Under the pieces are notes generated by a model, which had not been told where the DNA came from, ran no database searches, and was given only the letters and a program-made list of their open reading frames with translations. From a virus: 29,747 bases of DNA. The stretch spans positions 1 to 29,747 of IMG/VR virus record IMGVR_UViG_3300017740_000048, one strand, 5' to 3'. Of this stretch, positions 8,482-13,624 are shown one piece after another; position 1 is the stretch's first letter, and the number at the start of each line of letters is the position of its first letter. The position numbers and the translations under genes were made by a program.

Positions 8482-9156
8482 ATGGAACTATCTAATAACA
8501 CACTAAATATCTTGAGAAATTTCTCTGGTATTAATCAAAACCTTCTTATCAAAGAAGGCAACACAATCAAAACAATTTCAGAGGCAAAAAATGTTCTAGC
8601 TACCGCAATTGTAGAAGAACAATTCCCACAACCATTTGGCATCTATGATTTGAATGAATTTATTGGTGTACTTGGTTTGGTTGATGGTCCTCGACTACAA
8701 TTTGAAGATGAGTCAGTCACTGTTGGTGATTCGACTGGTCGTTCAAAAGTTAGATACTTCTTCTCTCCCGAAGAAACTCTAACAACTCCACAGAAAGATA
8801 TTAATATGCCTGAGGCAGAAGTCAAGTTTACTCTTGATTCTGATACTTTGAATAAAGTGAAGAAAGCTGCTTCTACTTTAGGTCATAGCGAAGTATCTGT
8901 CTCAGTAAAAGATGGCTCATTATGTCTATCTGTGGTTGAATCCCAAAACTCAACATCGAATGCATTTTCAATTGATATTGATGGTGAGTTTTCTACACCT
9001 AACTTTAGTTTTGTTATCAACATCAATAATATCAAGATAATTCCTGGTGATTATAGTGTTGAACTAAGCTCAAAGTTTATTTCGCGGTTCATACACAAAG
9101 AGTTGAACGTTCAATATTGGATCGCACTCGAAAAAACATCTACCTTCGGAGGTTAA
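8482..9156 (+). CDS. 45: Sliding clamp gp45
   Basis: Trimeric ring that tethers gp43 to DNA and, in T4, also activates late transcription through gp55 and gp33. 224 residues (T4 228). The two-domain clamp pattern is recognisable: LNILRNFSGINQNLLIKEGN at the N-terminus, FGIYDLNEFIGVL in domain 1, FSFVININNIKIIPGDYSVEL in domain 2 and the terminal YWIALE. The frame is open back to 8431, but that region is the promoter. ATG 8482 has GAGG six bases upstream, and ATG 8479 is possible but badly spaced. Confidence 0.95.
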   Translation: MELSNNTLNILRNFSGINQNLLIKEGNTIKTISEAKNVLATAIVEEQFPQPFGIYDLNEFIGVLGLVDGPRLQFEDESVTVGDSTGRSKVRYFFSPEETLTTPQKDINMPEAEVKFTLDSDTLNKVKKAASTLGHSEVSVSVKDGSLCLSVVESQNSTSNAFSIDIDGEFSTPNFSFVININNIKIIPGDYSVELSSKFISRFIHKELNVQYWIALEKTSTFGG

Positions 9157-9163
9157 TTATAAC

Positions 9164-9388
9164 ATGGCAGATAAAGAACAAGTAGATCAACTTATGGATC
9201 TAGGTAATAAAGTTGCTCGTAGCACAATCGCAGTTGTCGATGCTATTACGCAACGTGGAGGCTTTAAAGGTGAAGAGTTGTCTACTATTGGTACTCTTCG
9301 CGACCAAGCTGTTCAAATGGTACAAGCTGTAGAAACAATGCAAGCTGATGCCGAATTTGAAGACGATGAAGAAGAGGAAGCAGCATAA
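9164..9388 (+). CDS. Small acidic protein between clamp and clamp loader, unknown function
   Basis: 74 residues with an amphipathic helical body (KEQVDQLMDLGNKVARSTIAVV, then a second helix near GTLRDQAVQMVQAVETMQ) and an acidic tail EFEDDEEEEAA. GGAGG at 9148-9152 sits 11 bases before the ATG, inside the end of gene 45. The location between 45 and 44 suggests a replication or transcription accessory role, but nothing in the sequence names one. T4 has rpbA in this neighbourhood; rpbA is much longer and I see no resemblance. Confidence 0.75.
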   Translation: MADKEQVDQLMDLGNKVARSTIAVVDAITQRGGFKGEELSTIGTLRDQAVQMVQAVETMQADAEFEDDEEEEAA

Positions 9389-9391
9389 ACA

Positions 9392-9420
9392 TTTACATTT
9401 GGCTTAATATGTGGTATAAT
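9392..9420 (+). promoter_or_regulatory. Early-type promoter for gene 44
   Basis: -35 TTTACA (9392-9397), 17-base spacer, extended -10 TGTGGTATAAT with TATAAT at 9415-9420. The leader carries GGAG (9434-9437) nine bases before the gene 44 ATG. Confidence 0.9.
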
Positions 9421-9446
9421 TATTTTTTGTTATGGAGCTTTTGTAA

Positions 9447-10388
9447 ATGTCTAATGACTTCCTTTGGGTCGAGAAATATCGTCCCTCTAAAATAGAAGAT
9501 TGTATTCTTCCTACTAATTTGAAGAATACCTTTCTCAAGATTGTAGAATCTGGTGAATTGCCTAATATGCTTTTTACTGGTTCTGCAGGTCTTGGTAAAA
9601 CAACCGTTGCTCGTGCACTATGTAATGAACTTGATCTCGATCATATCCTCATTAATGGTTCAGAAGAAGGTAATATTGATACTCTTCGTACGAAGATCAA
9701 ACAATTTGCGAGCACTGTTTCATTGCAGGGTGGCTACAAAGTAGTCATCCTCGATGAGGCGGATTACCTTAATCCTCAATCGACACAACCAGCTCTTCGT
9801 GGATTTATCGAAGAGTTCTCAAACAATTGTCGATTTATTCTAACATGCAATTTTAAAAATAGAATCATTGAGCCATTACATTCTCGTTGTGGCGTATATG
9901 AGTTCAATACTTCTAAAAAAGATATGGTTCAATTATGCGGCGAATTTATGGATCGTGCAGCTAACATTCTTTATAAAGAAGAAATATCATTTGATAGTAA
10001 AGTTCTTGCTGAACTAATTATGAAATATACTCCTGATTGGCGTCGTGTTCTTAACGAATTACAAAGATCTGGAATTGCAAGTGGTTGTATTGATGGCAGT
10101 GTTCTAATAAACATATCTGATCAAAATTATGACGAGCTTTTTCTTCACCTGAAAAATAAAGATTTTAAAAAGATGAGATCTTGGGTAGTCAATAATATAG
10201 ATACAGATGCTGCAGCAATTTTTCGGTCAATTTATGATCGTATGGTTGATAAGGTTGCAGCTCAATCAATTCCACAGCTAGTTCTTATTCTTGCTGATTA
10301 TCAATATAAAAATGCATTTGTTGCAGATCACGAACTCAACATAGTTGCATGTCTTACAGAGGTGATGGCTAATGTACAATTCAATTAA
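9447..10388 (+). CDS. 44: Clamp-loader ATPase subunit gp44
   Basis: AAA+ subunit that forms the gp44/gp62 loader for the gp45 clamp. 313 residues (T4 319). Opens with LWVEKYRPSKIEDCILP, as in RFC and DnaX-type loaders. Walker A is GSAGLGKTT (45-53), Walker B VILDEAD (D103, E104), and the SRC arginine-finger motif is S146-R147-C148. A short C-terminal collar domain follows. The end overlaps the glutaredoxin gene by 17 bases. Confidence 0.97.
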   Translation: MSNDFLWVEKYRPSKIEDCILPTNLKNTFLKIVESGELPNMLFTGSAGLGKTTVARALCNELDLDHILINGSEEGNIDTLRTKIKQFASTVSLQGGYKVVILDEADYLNPQSTQPALRGFIEEFSNNCRFILTCNFKNRIIEPLHSRCGVYEFNTSKKDMVQLCGEFMDRAANILYKEEISFDSKVLAELIMKYTPDWRRVLNELQRSGIASGCIDGSVLINISDQNYDELFLHLKNKDFKKMRSWVVNNIDTDAAAIFRSIYDRMVDKVAAQSIPQLVLILADYQYKNAFVADHELNIVACLTEVMANVQFN

Positions 10389-10665
10389 ACTTACTATTTA
10401 CACACAAAACGATTGTGGTTATTGTCATGAACTTAAAAGAAAATTAGATAGTTGGGGATACAACTTTGATGAAATCAACATTAGTTACCAAATAGAAAGA
10501 AAAGTTTTTCTTAAAGAACTCAATTTGCGTACAGTTCCACAGCTCTTCTGGAATGGTAAACATGTAGGACCAGCTAATAATGATACTCTTGGTTTTACAA
10601 AAGAAATGCTTGAGGCTGAATTAAATTATTACGACTATATTGGAGGAGTAGAGAACTTTGCTTAG
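10372..10665 (+). CDS. Glutaredoxin
   Basis: Thiol-disulfide oxidoreductase, 97 residues. Active site CGYC (C15-C18) follows the first beta strand (KLTIYTQNDCGYC), and the cis-proline loop is RTVPQLFWNGKHVG. In T4-like phages such proteins supply electrons to ribonucleotide reductase or keep phage proteins reduced. No reductase gene lies in this window. It overlaps gene 44 by 17 bases and the next gene by eight, so it is part of the 44-62-regA operon. Confidence 0.9.
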   Translation: MYNSIKLTIYTQNDCGYCHELKRKLDSWGYNFDEINISYQIERKVFLKELNLRTVPQLFWNGKHVGPANNDTLGFTKEMLEAELNYYDYIGGVENFA

Positions 10666-10861
10666 ATGGATACTTAATGGTGACGATGATACAGTGTATG
10701 ACGCTGTGTCTGTCAAAAGAGATTATACAACCTTAATATTGGTTTTTCTACTAACTGCTATTGGTTCGTTTTTCTTGTCAAAAGCTGGTTTAATTATATT
10801 GTGTTTAGGATCTTATGTAGGAATTTCTTTTGCACAAAGGCATGAAAGCAATATAGTATGA
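10658..10861 (+). CDS. Small membrane protein, unknown function
   Basis: 67 residues starting at TTG 10658, the only start codon near the operon junction. GGAGGAG at 10642-10648 supports it. The protein has a polar N-terminus (LRWILNGDDDTVYDAVSVKRDY) and a long hydrophobic section from about residue 24 (TTLILVFLLTAIGSFFLSKAG, then LIILCLGSYVGISFA) that could form two transmembrane helices with a tight turn. It overlaps glutaredoxin by eight bases and gene 62 by four. Small membrane proteins are common in T4-like early operons. No function can be assigned. Confidence 0.72.
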   Translation: MLRWILNGDDDTVYDAVSVKRDYTTLILVFLLTAIGSFFLSKAGLIILCLGSYVGISFAQRHESNIV

Positions 10862-11235
10862 ATCCATTTGAATATCTAAAAGCAATCAATGACACTAAAA
10901 AAGATATAATGGTTGATGATATTGCCGAGAAAGGTTATAATTCATACATGGTAAACCGTGGACTATCATATTTTCATGACACTGTTGTTATTGCAAATGA
11001 GATGAATCGGTATCATCATATTGATAACCGTTTACAATTTGACTTTTATATAAATATAATACGTAAACGGAAAAGGTTCTCTAAATGGTTGAAACCTGAA
11101 ACCGTAAGTGACGTGGAAGTAGTTAAGGAATATTATGGCTATAATAATGAAAAATCTCGCCAAGCCTTATCCCTTCTCACATCAGAACATATTAATGAAT
11201 TGAGAAAAAAGGTTTATAAAGGTGGAAGAAAATAA
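10858..11235 (+). CDS. 62: Clamp-loader subunit gp62
   Basis: Non-ATPase subunit of the gp44/gp62 loader. 125 residues, shorter than T4 (187) but normal for marine T4-like phages. The defining stretch is NPFEYLKAINDTKKDIM, then YNSYMVNRGLSYF, HHIDNRLQFDFYINIIRKRKRFSKW. The start overlaps the membrane protein stop (ATGA), and no separate Shine-Dalgarno is evident, so translation is probably coupled. The position before regA matches T4 order. Confidence 0.93.
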   Translation: MNPFEYLKAINDTKKDIMVDDIAEKGYNSYMVNRGLSYFHDTVVIANEMNRYHHIDNRLQFDFYINIIRKRKRFSKWLKPETVSDVEVVKEYYGYNNEKSRQALSLLTSEHINELRKKVYKGGRK

Positions 11236-11632
11236 ATTAGTTGAGTGGACACCTGCCTCAATGCTTGAGGTAACTCTAAACGAGCCAGATGATTTTCTGA
11301 AAGTTAGAGAAACACTCACAAGAATTGGTGTCGCATCCCGTAAAGATCAAAAACTATATCAGTCATGTCATATTCTGCATAAACAAGGCAGGTATTTTAT
11401 TGTGCATTTCAAAGAATTATTTTTGTTAGATGGTAAGAAATCTAATTTAGAAGAAAATGATATTGCACGACGTAATACTATTGCGCAGTTGATGAGTGAT
11501 TGGGGTTTAATTACAATTGAATTAGGAGCTAAAGTAGAACCGCTAGCACCAATGAGACAAATTAAAATTATTCCTTATAGAGAAAAAAATTCTTGGGAAT
11601 TATGTCCAAAATATAATATTGGAAACAAATAG
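11222..11632 (+). CDS. regA: RegA translational repressor
   Basis: RNA-binding protein that represses translation of early phage mRNAs by competing at their start regions. Residues 14-60 (MLEVTLNEPDDFLKVRETLTRIG, then LYQSCHILHKQGRYFIVHFKE) align well with T4 RegA, as does the ending CPKYNIGNK. The frame opens with GTG at 11222, inside gene 62, giving 136 residues. The ATG at 11261 corresponds to the T4 start and would give 123 residues. Neither has a strong Shine-Dalgarno, so the start is uncertain. T4 regA regulates its own translation, which fits a weak start. Confidence 0.94.
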   Translation: MEENKLVEWTPASMLEVTLNEPDDFLKVRETLTRIGVASRKDQKLYQSCHILHKQGRYFIVHFKELFLLDGKKSNLEENDIARRNTIAQLMSDWGLITIELGAKVEPLAPMRQIKIIPYREKNSWELCPKYNIGNK

Positions 11633-11647
11633 TTTATATATAATTAT

Positions 11648-11667
11648 GTACGCCGATAGTCGGGTAC
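11648..11667. repeat. Imperfect inverted repeat upstream of hsp20
   Basis: GTAC-G-CCGA-TA-TCGG-G-GTAC-type dyad of 20 bases (four plus four pairs with one central-arm mismatch) in the 64-base gap between regA and hsp20. It overlaps a TACAAT hexamer (11665-11670) that could serve as a -10 box. It lacks the -35/17/TGG pattern of the other promoters, so it may be an operator or an RNA hairpin in a differently regulated promoter. Confidence 0.35.
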
Positions 11668-11696
11668 AATACAACTGTCCCTAAACGGAGGTTAAC

Positions 11697-12164
11697 ATGA
11701 CAGGAAACTACGCATTGCCGCGTCAGGCATTCATTGGGTTTGATCGCATTTTTGATCAACTCGAAAATATCCACAGCCAAGCAAAAGACACTTATCCACC
11801 GCATAATGTAGTTCGCGAAGACGAATACAGATATATTGTGGAACTTGCAGTTGCTGGATTTAGTGAAAAAGATATTACCTTAGAAGTGAAAGATCATATT
11901 CTAACTGTGACAGCTCAACGCGAGCAACGCAGAGAACAAGAAAAATATCTTCATAAGGGAATCTCTGCGCGGAAATTCAAAAAATCCTTTCGCCTCTCAG
12001 AATATACTGAGGTACGAGGAGCTGACATGACGGATGGAATATTGTCGATTGGTCTCGAAGTAGTCCTTCCAGAAGAGAAGCGTCCCCAAATGATAACAAT
12101 CAATAGTCATAAGGGGAAAACTAATGACAGCACTAGCATTAAAAGGCTATTCTCTAGCACGTAG
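11697..12164 (+). CDS. Small heat-shock protein Hsp20 (IbpA-like)
   Basis: ATP-independent holdase chaperone, 155 residues. The N-terminal arm FIGFDRIFDQL resembles IbpA. The alpha-crystallin domain runs from about residue 36 (YPPHNVVREDEYRYIVELAVAGF) to GILSIGLEVVLPEEKRPQ, with the conserved GxLxIxL ending. Strong GGAGG (11687-11691) five bases before the ATG. Hsp20 genes of this type are frequent in marine T4-like phages, where they are thought to help virion protein folding. Its 3' end overlaps the next gene by 41 bases. Confidence 0.95.
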   Translation: MTGNYALPRQAFIGFDRIFDQLENIHSQAKDTYPPHNVVREDEYRYIVELAVAGFSEKDITLEVKDHILTVTAQREQRREQEKYLHKGISARKFKKSFRLSEYTEVRGADMTDGILSIGLEVVLPEEKRPQMITINSHKGKTNDSTSIKRLFSST

Positions 12165-12357
12165 TTCATTCATTACAACATTGTTTGTATGGATGGTAGG
12201 TTATCTATCTGCATTCGGTAGAGCAATTCAAGTTTCTAGACAAATGGAAGTAAACATGAAACTTGCTCACATGCTTAAGCATGAATATCCGCATGAAAAC
12301 TATGCAGGTATTTTAGCGATTCTTAACGATAAAACATTGAGGGAGTATTACAGATGA
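12124..12357 (+). CDS. Small protein of unknown function
   Basis: 77 residues, starting inside hsp20 with AGGGG (about 12112-12116) ahead of the ATG. The N-terminal part (LARSSFITTLFVWMVGYLSAFG) is amphipathic to hydrophobic. The rest is helical (VSRQMEVNMKLAHMLKHEYPHE) and ends NDKTLREYYR. The size and helical character recall DUF1127-type small proteins only loosely. The stop overlaps the next start (ATGA). Confidence 0.65.
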   Translation: MTALALKGYSLARSSFITTLFVWMVGYLSAFGRAIQVSRQMEVNMKLAHMLKHEYPHENYAGILAILNDKTLREYYR

Positions 12358-12524
12358 AATTGTTAAAATCAATTTTTAGTATGCGCTTCAGTGATGCAAA
12401 AAAAGGTGGTTGGCCTGGCACACCAATGGGGCAACCATTAAAGTATCGTGAATCGGTTTATACACTTGCAGAACTTGAGCGACGCTTAACTGCAGAAGTC
12501 AATGGCTTCGCAGGTAGATATTAA
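12354..12524 (+). CDS. 56-residue protein of unknown function
   Basis: Starts at the ATGA overlap with the preceding gene, with GAGGGAG about eight bases upstream. The sequence begins MKLLKSIFSMRFSDAKKGGW, has a glycine/proline-rich turn (GGWPGTPMGQP) and a helical end (YTLAELERRLTAEVNGFAGRY). A terminator follows five bases after the stop. No domain is recognised, but the start signals and coupling make it likely to be real. Confidence 0.68.
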   Translation: MKLLKSIFSMRFSDAKKGGWPGTPMGQPLKYRESVYTLAELERRLTAEVNGFAGRY

Positions 12525-12529
12525 TAAAT

Positions 12530-12557
12530 AAAGGAGCAGGGAAACTTGCTCCTTTTT
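12530..12557 (+). terminator. Rho-independent terminator after the hsp20 group
   Basis: Perfect 9-bp stem AAAGGAGCA (12530-12538) / TGCTCCTTT (12547-12555) with an 8-base loop, running into TTTTT. It ends the hsp20 group. The GGAGG of the next gene lies just behind it at 12561. Confidence 0.9.
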
Positions 12558-12570
12558 ATTGGAGGATTAT

Positions 12571-12729
12571 ATGCAAGGATCACCAAGATATTGTAAAAAT
12601 TGTGGTTGTAGATGCCATTGTCTAACAACAGAATGTAAAACATGTATTAATGATGTTTGTAATAGATGCGACTGTGATTTAGCTTATCTTAATAGAGATA
12701 TACCTGAAACTTTTATGGAGAGAAATTGA
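12571..12729 (+). CDS. Cysteine-rich 52-residue protein (metal-binding candidate)
   Basis: Starts at ATG 12571, five bases after GGAGG (12561-12565). Ten of 52 residues are cysteine: C8, C11, C13, C15, C17, C22, C25, C30, C33 and C35. The pattern is CxxCxCxCxC, then CxxC, then CxxCxC. Such density suggests binding of zinc or another soft metal, as in small zinc ribbons or metallothionein-like peptides. The C-terminal third (LAYLNRDIPETFMERN) is an ordinary polar tail. The stop overlaps the next start (TGATG). I know no named family with this pattern in T4-like phages. Confidence 0.72.
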   Translation: MQGSPRYCKNCGCRCHCLTTECKTCINDVCNRCDCDLAYLNRDIPETFMERN

Positions 12730-12836
12730 TGTTAGAAGATGATAAAGATAACGAATCTAAAGAATTAGATGAAGAAGAAGAACAAATAAACGGTGATATA
12801 TATAATAAAGAACCGTATTATGTTGGTTTACCTTAG
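12729..12836 (+). CDS. 35-residue acidic peptide
   Basis: Overlaps the stop of the cysteine-rich gene by one base (TGATG) and ends nine bases before the lysozyme ATG. The sequence is strongly acidic (MLEDDKDNESKELDEEEEQ), with a hydrophobic end (YYVGLP). It may be a real micro-protein or a translational linker to lysozyme. Its length gives little statistical support. Confidence 0.45.
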   Translation: MLEDDKDNESKELDEEEEQINGDIYNKEPYYVGLP

Positions 12837-12845
12837 GAGAAAATA

Positions 12846-13289
12846 ATGAATATAGACGTATTACGTGAACAATTAAAAATAGATGAGGGAGTAAAGTATG
12901 AAATCTATCTCGACCATCTGGATCTCCCTACTTTTGGCATCGGCCATCTTGTTCTTGACAGTGATCCTGAATTTGGCCAGCCAGTTGGAACAAATATCAC
13001 AGAAAGCCGAGTTAACGAGTGTTTCGATAAAGATGTTGAAATCGTGTTATCAGAATGCAGAATTCTCTACCCAGACTTCGATGATTTGCCAGAAGAAGTC
13101 CAACAAATTATAGCAAATATGATGTTTAATATGGGAAGGCCGCGCTTATCTAAATTTAAAGGAATGAAACGTAATGTAGATGCTCGTGACTGGATGGGAG
13201 CTGCCACTGAAATGGTAGACTCACAGTGGTATCGACAAGTTACGAATCGTGCCGATCGATTAGTAACAAGGATGCGCGCAGTTGGTTGA
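12846..13289 (+). CDS. T4-type lysozyme (glycoside hydrolase family 24)
   Basis: Endolysin that cuts peptidoglycan between N-acetylmuramate and N-acetylglucosamine. 147 residues (T4 164). The catalytic triad is intact: Glu14 (KIDEG), Asp23 (YLD) and Thr29 (PTFGIGHL), at the T4 spacing (E11, D20, T26). The ending SQWYRQVTNRADRLVTRMR matches the T4 C-terminal lobe. No signal peptide is present, so a holin is needed to reach the wall, and none is obvious in the window. GGAG lies six bases before the ATG. An unrelated +1-frame ORF with its own ribosome site lies inside (12898-13113). Confidence 0.94.
   Translation: MNIDVLREQLKIDEGVKYEIYLDHLDLPTFGIGHLVLDSDPEFGQPVGTNITESRVNECFDKDVEIVLSECRILYPDFDDLPEEVQQIIANMMFNMGRPRLSKFKGMKRNVDARDWMGAATEMVDSQWYRQVTNRADRLVTRMRAVG
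12898..13113 (+). CDS. Possible nested membrane-protein gene inside lysozyme (speculative)
   Basis: A 71-codon ORF in the +1 frame of the lysozyme gene. GAGGGAG (12885-12891) is spaced six bases from its ATG. Its first 12 bases of ribosome site (GGAGTAAAGTAT) are identical to those of mazG at 16168-16179. The product starts MKSISTIW, has one hydrophobic helix (ISLLLASAILFLTVILNLA) and a polar, helix-prone tail. That is the layout of an inner-membrane lysis accessory protein. Against it, +1 frames of phage genes tend to encode hydrophobic residues, and the ribosome-like string also encodes the catalytic DEGVKY segment. Confidence 0.25.
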   Translation: MKSISTIWISLLLASAILFLTVILNLASQLEQISQKAELTSVSIKMLKSCYQNAEFSTQTSMICQKKSNKL

Positions 13290-13563
13290 ACTCACTGAGT
13301 CAGCACAAGAATATTTAGAAAAAGTAGGACAGCCAAATGTCTACCTAGGCGTGCAGGGAGGAGGCTGTTCTGGTTTTACTTATGTGTGGGATGTAACCGA
13401 TAAAGAACCTACAGTCGGCAATCTAGTTGTAGATGAAATGGCTGAGATGTTTGTTATTGGATGTACAGTTGATTATGTAACTGAACTAGGCGGATCTTAC
13501 TTAAAAGTCATAAATCCTAATGCAACCGCTTCTTGTGGTTGCGGAGAATCATTTGCTGTTTAA
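13282..13563 (+). CDS. A-type iron-sulfur carrier (IscA/HesB family)
   Basis: Carrier that hands Fe-S clusters to target proteins. 93 residues. The three conserved cysteines are present: C29 (QGGGCSGFTY) and C85, C87 in the C-terminal SCGCGESF motif. The frame starts at TTG 13282, eight bases inside the lysozyme gene. No ATG precedes the conserved ELTESAQEYL, so this start is accepted. A likely client in the same genome is the radical SAM protein at 23368. Phage-encoded HesB-like proteins are known in marine T4-like phages. Confidence 0.93.
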   Translation: MVELTESAQEYLEKVGQPNVYLGVQGGGCSGFTYVWDVTDKEPTVGNLVVDEMAEMFVIGCTVDYVTELGGSYLKVINPNATASCGCGESFAV

Positions 13564-13575
13564 CGAATTTAACAG

Positions 13576-13604
13576 TGTACAAATCTATCAAAATTTGGTA
13601 TAAT
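13576..13604 (+). promoter_or_regulatory. Early-type promoter for gene 43
   Basis: -35 TGTACA (13576-13581), 17-base spacer, extended -10 TTTGGTATAAT with TATAAT at 13599-13604. The short leader contains GGAGG (13616-13620). Confidence 0.9.
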
Positions 13605-13624
13605 ATACCTAATTTGGAGGTTGT

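Noticed and set aside
9553-9744. Hydrophobic +1-frame ORF inside gene 44
   Set aside because: Shadow of a strongly conserved AAA+ region, and without a ribosome site.
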